A DNA stretch of 64,000 bases from Haloterrigena gelatinilytica (GTDB lineage Archaea; Halobacteriota; Halobacteria; Halobacteriales; Natrialbaceae), in contig NZ_JABUQZ010000001.1 in NCBI RefSeq assembly GCF_013342145.1, forward strand, positions 1,240,001 through 1,304,000, written 5' to 3'. A program made the position numbers and the translations under genes. The notes beneath the pieces are model-generated. The model was not told where the DNA came from and did no database searches. It was given only the letters and a program-made list of their open reading frames with translations. Positions 59,728 to 64,000 of this stretch are shown here, piece by piece (positions within the stretch are counted from its first letter, which is position 1; the number at the start of each line of letters is the position of its first letter).

Positions 59728-61220
59728 CGGTGCGCGATCACCTCGAGGCGATCTTCAAATCGGCCGACGAGCTCGACCTGACCGAGGGCGGGATCGCGCG
59801 GCCGCTGATCTACCTCTCGATTCCATTGATCATCACGAACGTGTTGCAGGTCACCTACAACCTCGCGGACACGTTCTGGCTCGGCCAGCACAGCACGACG
59901 TCACTGGCGGCGATCAGTTTCGCGTTCCCGATGGTCTTCTTCCTCATCGCGCTGGCGCTCGGCGTCTCCGTCGCCGGGAGCGTCCTCGTCGCCCAGCACA
60001 CCGGCGCGGATAACCCCGAACGGGCGGAGTACGCCGCCTCGCAGACGATCATGTACGCGATTCTCGCGTCGCTCGCGCTCGGCGCCGTCGGCTACGTCTT
60101 CGCCGGCGACATCCTCGCGTTGTTCGGCGCCGAGGCCGACATCGAGCCGCTGGTCACCGCCTACATGGAGGTCTACTCCGTCGGGCTGGTGGCCGTCTTC
60201 GGCTTCCTCGTCTTCCTCGCGCTCATGCGGGGGTACGGCGACACCGTCACGCCGATGCTCGTCATGTTCGGCTCGGTCGTGCTCAACATCGTCCTCGACC
60301 CGTTCCTCATCTTCGGATTCGAGGGCAACCCGCTGTTCGGCTACCTCGGATTGGGCGGCCTCGAGGCCGAGCTGCTCGCCGCCACCGGCTACGCCGGGTC
60401 GGGGATCGAGGGCGCCGCGATCGCGACCGTCTTCTCGCGGGCGCTGGCCTTTGCCGTCGGCCTCGCGATCATGTTCCGGGGTACGCACGGCGTCCGGATC
60501 CGCCTCTCGCAGATGAAACCCGACCTCGAGTACGCGCGGAAACTCGTCGAGATCGGGACGCCGGCGTCGGTCGAGGGGACCGCGCGGGCCCTCTCGATCA
60601 ACCTGCTGTTGGTCATCATCGCGATGTTCCCCGAGACGGTCGTCGCCGCCTTCGGGATCGGAACCCGCGTGTTCTCGGTGATCTTCCTCCCGGCGATCGC
60701 CTTCTCCCAGGGGATCGAGACGATGACCGGCCAGAACATCGGCGCCGGGAAGCGCGGGCGCGCCGAGCGGACGAACCACTTCGGCGCGAAGGTCATGCTG
60801 GTCACGCTCACCGGCCTCGGCGCGGTGGTCTTCCTGGCCGCCGCGCCGATCGTCTCGGTGTTCACGACCGACGCCGCGGTCGTCGCCGAGGGCGCGACCT
60901 TCCTCCGCTACACGGCCCTGACGTTCGGGTCCATGGGTGTAATGCGGGCCTACAGCGGCGGCTTTCGCGGGGCCGGGAAAACGATGATCGCCGCGGCGAT
61001 CTCCGTGCTCACCCTCGGCGTGATCCGTTTTCCGCTCGCGTGGTTCGGCGCCCAAAGCGTCGGCTCGAACGGCGTCTGGGCCGCCTTCGCCGTCTCGACC
61101 GTCGTCGGTGGCGGGATCGCCTACGCCTGGTTCAACTGGGGCGACTGGCTCGATTCGACGTCGGTCCAAACCGGCGCCGCGGTCGGCGCCGAGAGCAGCG
61201 GGAGCGTCGGCGACGACTGA
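59724..61220 (+). CDS. MATE family efflux transporter (module 2)
   Basis: 498 aa with 12 helices, similar throughout to the MATE at 16891-18342 (EGGIARPLIYLSIPLIITN, ADTFWLGQHSTTSLAAIS, ALMRGYGDTVTPMLVMFGS, GIETMTGQNIGAGKRGRA). It contains an extra ~25-residue stretch near residues 200-225 (FEGNPLFGYLGLGGLEAELLAATGYAG) missing from module 1. It begins with GTG at 59724, overlapping the tetR stop. The substrate is unknown; TetR control suggests a toxic organic compound. Confidence 0.92.
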   Translation: MTVRDHLEAIFKSADELDLTEGGIARPLIYLSIPLIITNVLQVTYNLADTFWLGQHSTTSLAAISFAFPMVFFLIALALGVSVAGSVLVAQHTGADNPERAEYAASQTIMYAILASLALGAVGYVFAGDILALFGAEADIEPLVTAYMEVYSVGLVAVFGFLVFLALMRGYGDTVTPMLVMFGSVVLNIVLDPFLIFGFEGNPLFGYLGLGGLEAELLAATGYAGSGIEGAAIATVFSRALAFAVGLAIMFRGTHGVRIRLSQMKPDLEYARKLVEIGTPASVEGTARALSINLLLVIIAMFPETVVAAFGIGTRVFSVIFLPAIAFSQGIETMTGQNIGAGKRGRAERTNHFGAKVMLVTLTGLGAVVFLAAAPIVSVFTTDAAVVAEGATFLRYTALTFGSMGVMRAYSGGFRGAGKTMIAAAISVLTLGVIRFPLAWFGAQSVGSNGVWAAFAVSTVVGGGIAYAWFNWGDWLDSTSVQTGAAVGAESSGSVGDD

Positions 61221-61316
61221 CGCGATTTCGGCGGAACCGCCCCAGCCTGACGTCGGATCGCCTCGCCTCGGAACCAGCCACAAGTGATTAAGTATTCACG
61301 CTCGAGAGTGTTGCGT

Positions 61317-62309
61317 ATGGTAACTTTCCTCTCCGGAGGCACCGGAACGCCGAAGCTGTTAGACGGTGCCGCCGCCGCGTTCTCGCCGGAGGAGACCACC
61401 GTCGTCGCCAACACGGGCGACGACATCGAAATCGGTGGTCTGTTCGTCTCGCCGGACGTCGATACGCTGCTGTTTCAGGGTGGCGGCGTACTCGACCGCG
61501 AAACGTGGTGGGGGATCGACGGGGACACGCACCGGACCAACGCCGCGCTGTCGGATATCGCGTCGGCCGCGGGGCTGCCCGACGGCCCGCAGTACCTCCC
61601 GGAGGAGCGACAGACCGAGGGGCGCGACCTCGCGAACTGGCGGCGCTTCTCGGGGGTCGCCGAGTTCATGACGATCGGCGACCGCGACCGGGCCGTCCAC
61701 ATCACGCGGACGAGCCTCCTCGATCAGGGACTCTCGTTGAGCGAAGCGACCCAGCGGCTCGCGGACGCCTTCGGGCTGACGATCGACCTCCTGCCGATGA
61801 GCGACGACCCCGTCGCGAGCCTCGTCCACACCGAGCAGGGAATGATGCACTTCCAGGAGTACTGGGTGGCCCACCGCGGCGAACCGACCGTCGAGACCGT
61901 CGAGTTCCGCGGCTCTTCGAACGCCGAGCCCGCGCCGGGCGTCATCGACGCGCTCGAGGACACCGTCGTCATCGGCCCCTCGAACCCCGTCACGAGCATC
62001 GGGCCGATGCTGACGCTGCCTGGCGTGGCCGATACGCTCAGTCAGTCGACGGTCGTCGCGGTCTCGCCGTTCCTCGGTGACGACGCCTTCTCGGGGCCCG
62101 CGGGCGATCTCATGTCGGCGGTCAACGCCGACCCCAGCACCGAGGGGCTCGCGACGGCCTATCCGTTCGCCGACGCCTTCGTCATCGACGAGGGCGACGA
62201 CGCCGAGTTCGACCGGCCGACGCTCCAGACCGACATCGAGATCGGCTCCTCGGACGACGCCGCGCGCGTCGCCCGGACGGTCGAGGAAGCGATCGATATC
62301 GTCGACTGA
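61317..62309 (+). CDS. cofD: 2-Phospho-L-lactate transferase (coenzyme F420 synthesis)
   Basis: CofD transfers phospholactate onto the deazaflavin Fo to form F420-0. The N-terminal loop [12 protein letters not shown] at about residue 4 and [26 protein letters not shown] are the family signature, with DSPD-like contacts in [19 protein letters not shown]. The 330-aa length fits. ATG 61317 is chosen over the upstream in-frame start; a TTAAGTATT element lies about 26 nt before it. It is followed closely by a dihydrouridine-synthase-like gene. Confidence 0.94.
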   Translation: MVTFLSGGTGTPKLLDGAAAAFSPEETTVVANTGDDIEIGGLFVSPDVDTLLFQGGGVLDRETWWGIDGDTHRTNAALSDIASAAGLPDGPQYLPEERQTEGRDLANWRRFSGVAEFMTIGDRDRAVHITRTSLLDQGLSLSEATQRLADAFGLTIDLLPMSDDPVASLVHTEQGMMHFQEYWVAHRGEPTVETVEFRGSSNAEPAPGVIDALEDTVVIGPSNPVTSIGPMLTLPGVADTLSQSTVVAVSPFLGDDAFSGPAGDLMSAVNADPSTEGLATAYPFADAFVIDEGDDAEFDRPTLQTDIEIGSSDDAARVARTVEEAIDIVD

Positions 62310-62402
62310 GCGTCGCCCCCCGTCGCAAATTCTCGACCGAGGGCAGTCGACCGCCGGCCGCGAACGACTACGTTCAAGGCCCCTCGGCGCCGACGCTCGA
62401 GT

Positions 62403-63155
62403 ATGTTCACGCCGCCGCTCGCCCTGGCCAGCCTCAGCGGGGAAGCCGACGCCGAGTGGGCTCGAGCGGGCGCCGACTACGCGGGCGCCGCCGTGCTCGG
62501 CGGCATCGCCATCGACGCGGAGTCCCGCGCAGCGGCGCGGGAACTCGTCGAACGCGACCGAACCGAGTTCCTCCCCGACGATCCCATCGCCTTCATCGAC
62601 CGGCAGCTCGCCGCTCTCGAGGACGCGCCGATCCAGCCGGCGTTCAACGTTCGGAGCGCGACGCCCGATCCGATCCCCGACGCCGCCCGCGTCTGCCGGG
62701 ACCGGGGCGCGTTCCTCGAGATCAACGCCCACTGCCGACAGGACGAACTCTGCGCGGCCGGCTGCGGCGAGACGCTCCTGCGGGACCGCGAGCGCCTCCG
62801 CGACTACGTCCGGCGGGCCGCCGACACCGGCGCCACCGTCGGCGTGAAGGTCCGCGCCGAGGTCCCCGACGTCGACCTCCCCGCGCTCGCGGCCGCGCTC
62901 GAGACCGCGGGCGCCGACTACGTCCACGTCGACGCGATGGACACCGAGTCGGTCGTCCGCGATATCGCCGACGCCACCGACCTGTTCGTCGTCGCCAACA
63001 ACGGCGTCCGCGACGACGCGACCGTCCGCGAGTACGTCGACTACGGCGCCGACGCGGTCAGCGTCGGTCGCCCCAGCGACAACCCGGTCGTCCTCGAGCG
63101 CGTCCGCGAGGCCGTCGATCACCACCTCGTTCTCGAGGGACCCCCGTCGCGATAA
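62403..63155 (+). CDS. tRNA-dihydrouridine-synthase-like TIM-barrel flavoprotein (250 aa)
   Basis: The fold follows the DUS/FMN-oxidoreductase barrel: LALASLSGEADAEWARAGADYAGAAVLGGIAID, then INAHCRQDELCAAGCGETLLRD, then VGVKVRAEVPDVDLPALAAALETAGADYVHVDAM, and the phosphate site VSVGRPSDNPVV. Two cysteine clusters sit where DUS enzymes have their catalytic cysteine segment, but the classic NxGCP is replaced by NAHC, so the exact activity is uncertain. Archaeal relatives are annotated as dihydrouridine synthase or methanogenesis-marker-like proteins. It lies 93 nt after cofD. Confidence 0.72.
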   Translation: MFTPPLALASLSGEADAEWARAGADYAGAAVLGGIAIDAESRAAARELVERDRTEFLPDDPIAFIDRQLAALEDAPIQPAFNVRSATPDPIPDAARVCRDRGAFLEINAHCRQDELCAAGCGETLLRDRERLRDYVRRAADTGATVGVKVRAEVPDVDLPALAAALETAGADYVHVDAMDTESVVRDIADATDLFVVANNGVRDDATVREYVDYGADAVSVGRPSDNPVVLERVREAVDHHLVLEGPPSR

Positions 63156-63266
63156 CGTGGCCGCGATACCGGGAGGTCGCCTCGAGCCCTACTGACTGTA
63201 ATAAAGGGCCACTATGTTCGGACGGAGACTTTTCAGTGCGACGTACAACCCCGACGTAGAACCAGC

Positions 63267-63488
63267 ATGGGCCGTCCCAACGAGTACGCCGGCGATATGC
63301 GCTGGGGATGGGAGTGTCCCCGCTGCGACGCGGACGTATCGGTCGCCAGAGACCCCGGGTCGGAGACGTTTCACTGGGTGTGCCCCACCGAGGACTGTCC
63401 GTCGGTCGGATTCGGCTTCGCCTCCCGGCGGCGGGCGCGCCTCGCCCTTCGCGAGTACCGCGAGGCCTACCAGAACATCTACCGCTGA
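63267..63488 (+). CDS. Small zinc-ribbon protein (73 aa)
   Basis: The protein has four cysteines in two pairs (WECPRCDADV at about residues 16-19, and CPTEDCPSVGFGF at about 39-44), then a charged C-terminal helix (RRRARLALREYREAYQNIYR). This is a compact zinc ribbon of unknown role. A single gene; ATG 63267 is the only sensible start. Third-position GC is typical of the window. Confidence 0.65.
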   Translation: MGRPNEYAGDMRWGWECPRCDADVSVARDPGSETFHWVCPTEDCPSVGFGFASRRRARLALREYREAYQNIYR

Positions 63489-63635
63489 TCGAAGCCGTCG
63501 AATTCACGACTTTCGGAACGGCGGCTCCCGTCAGTATCCGGATCTATCGTGCAGGTGACTACAGAGGATGAGTACAGCACTGGCTGGAACACGGTCGACT
63601 GGATATCCAATCGGCAGTTGACATACCATCTCGTA

Positions 63636-63854
63636 TCAGTCGTCCGCCTCGTCGCGTTCGGCGAGGTAGCGCTCGACGCAGGCGGCTATCGCTTCTTGCA
63701 GGCGGATCTGAAACGCGGCCGGGGAAAGGTCGAGCGACGCGGCAATTTCCTCGCCGGCGGTACGGCGGGGATGCTCGAAATAGCCCGCCTCGTACGCCGC
63801 TTCCAGTACCACCTCGTGTTCGTCATCGATCGAGGGATTCGATGCGTCACCCAT
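63636..63854 (-). CDS. Small bat-type HTH protein (72 aa)
   Basis: The protein (DEHEVVLEAAYEAGYFEHPRRTAGEEIAASLDLSPAAFQIRLQEAIAACVERYLAE) is little more than an HTH_10 domain of the bacterio-opsin-activator family, with a short N-terminus and no sensor part. It overlaps the end of the upstream partial gene by 8 nt (63847-63854), so the two are probably coupled; together they may act as a split sensor-regulator. Confidence 0.75.
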   Translation of the reverse strand: MGDASNPSIDDEHEVVLEAAYEAGYFEHPRRTAGEEIAASLDLSPAAFQIRLQEAIAACVERYLAERDEADD

Positions 63855-64000
63855 CGGTAGGAGGGTCGTATACGGTGTGAACCGTGACGTCCCAGTCGGG
63901 ATACGGCGGTTCGTTCCGGCAGGTGAAACTGTCGGATGCGAGGTCGAGATCGCTCTCGTAGCCGGCGCGAAGTATCGCGTTCAGCGTCTCCCTGAACGTC
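63847..64000 (-). CDS. Unidentified protein, C-terminal fragment (runs off the right edge)
   Basis: The last 50 codons of a gene entering from the right read TFRETLNAILRAGYESDLDL and end DWDVTVHTVYDPPTDG. The codon use fits coding sequence. No family is recognised from this fragment. Its stop lies inside the start of the bat-type HTH gene, which suggests coupling. Confidence 0.5.
   Translation of the reverse strand, partial: TFRETLNAILRAGYESDLDLASDSFTCRNEPPYPDWDVTVHTVYDPPTDG

Overview
The window is GC-rich, densely coded DNA of a halophilic archaeon. The predicted proteins are strongly acidic, and many genes have a TATA-like element 25-30 nt before an ATG or GTG with almost no leader. Haloarchaeal markers are present: an intron-bearing tRNA-Trp, bacterio-opsin-activator (bat) type HTH proteins, archaeal RfcL, CofD, an archaetidylinositol phosphate synthase and many small zinc-ribbon proteins. 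The gene mix suggests the order Natrialbales (Haloterrigena/Natrinema-like), but that is inference. It looks chromosomal: no plasmid origin, complete IS element, prophage or CRISPR array was seen.

Layout. 0-3 kb: a partial winged-helix regulator, two tiny genes, tRNA-Trp(CCA) followed on its own strand by two structured repeats built from its T-arm, and a membrane protein. 3-11 kb: guaB, a DUF1801 protein, an acyl-CoA synthetase, a cytidylate-kinase-like protein and a Na+/solute symporter operon. 11-20 kb: a cupin gene broken by a 76-bp palindromic insertion, a lipoprotein, a YcaO protein, an SPFH protein, a CPA2 antiporter and a TetR-MATE module. 20-30 kb: small soluble and membrane proteins, an M14-like deacylase, a DJ-1/Hsp31 protein divergent from Hsp20, a DHH phosphoesterase, a copper nitrite reductase (nirK) with a small bat-type HTH, and a thiolase/HMG-CoA-synthase-like pair. 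30-37 kb: an AAEx exchanger, an ornithine-cyclodeaminase-family enzyme, an AT-richer gene-free patch, HTH-DUF7521 and a glutamate-cysteine-ligase-like protein. 37-43 kb: a large soluble sensor kinase, and a VapBC-type toxin-antitoxin pair lodged at the 5' end of rfcL. 43-48 kb: a biotin operon, bioB-bioU-bioF-bioD. 48-57 kb: a dehalogenase-like hydrolase, a TIR/zinc-ribbon protein, tpiA, an MBF1-like HTH, the overlapping trio hisC / NMP kinase / AIP synthase, an MFS transporter and DNA ligase. 57-64 kb: a second glutamate-cysteine-ligase-like paralog, a second TetR-MATE module, cofD, a dihydrouridine-synthase-like protein and small regulators.

How the genes work together. The biotin cluster lacks bioA and instead carries a saccharopine-dehydrogenase-like gene that fits BioU. 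The two TetR-MATE modules are paralogous and share an identical 14-bp operator, so they probably answer to the same or overlapping signals. The most unusual features are the tRNA-derived tandem repeats, the palindromic insertion in the cupin gene, the VapBC cassette flanked by imperfect copies of the rfcL start, the stand-alone TIR/zinc-ribbon protein, the orphan YcaO protein with a cysteine tetrad, and an HMG-CoA-synthase homologue without its catalytic cysteine.
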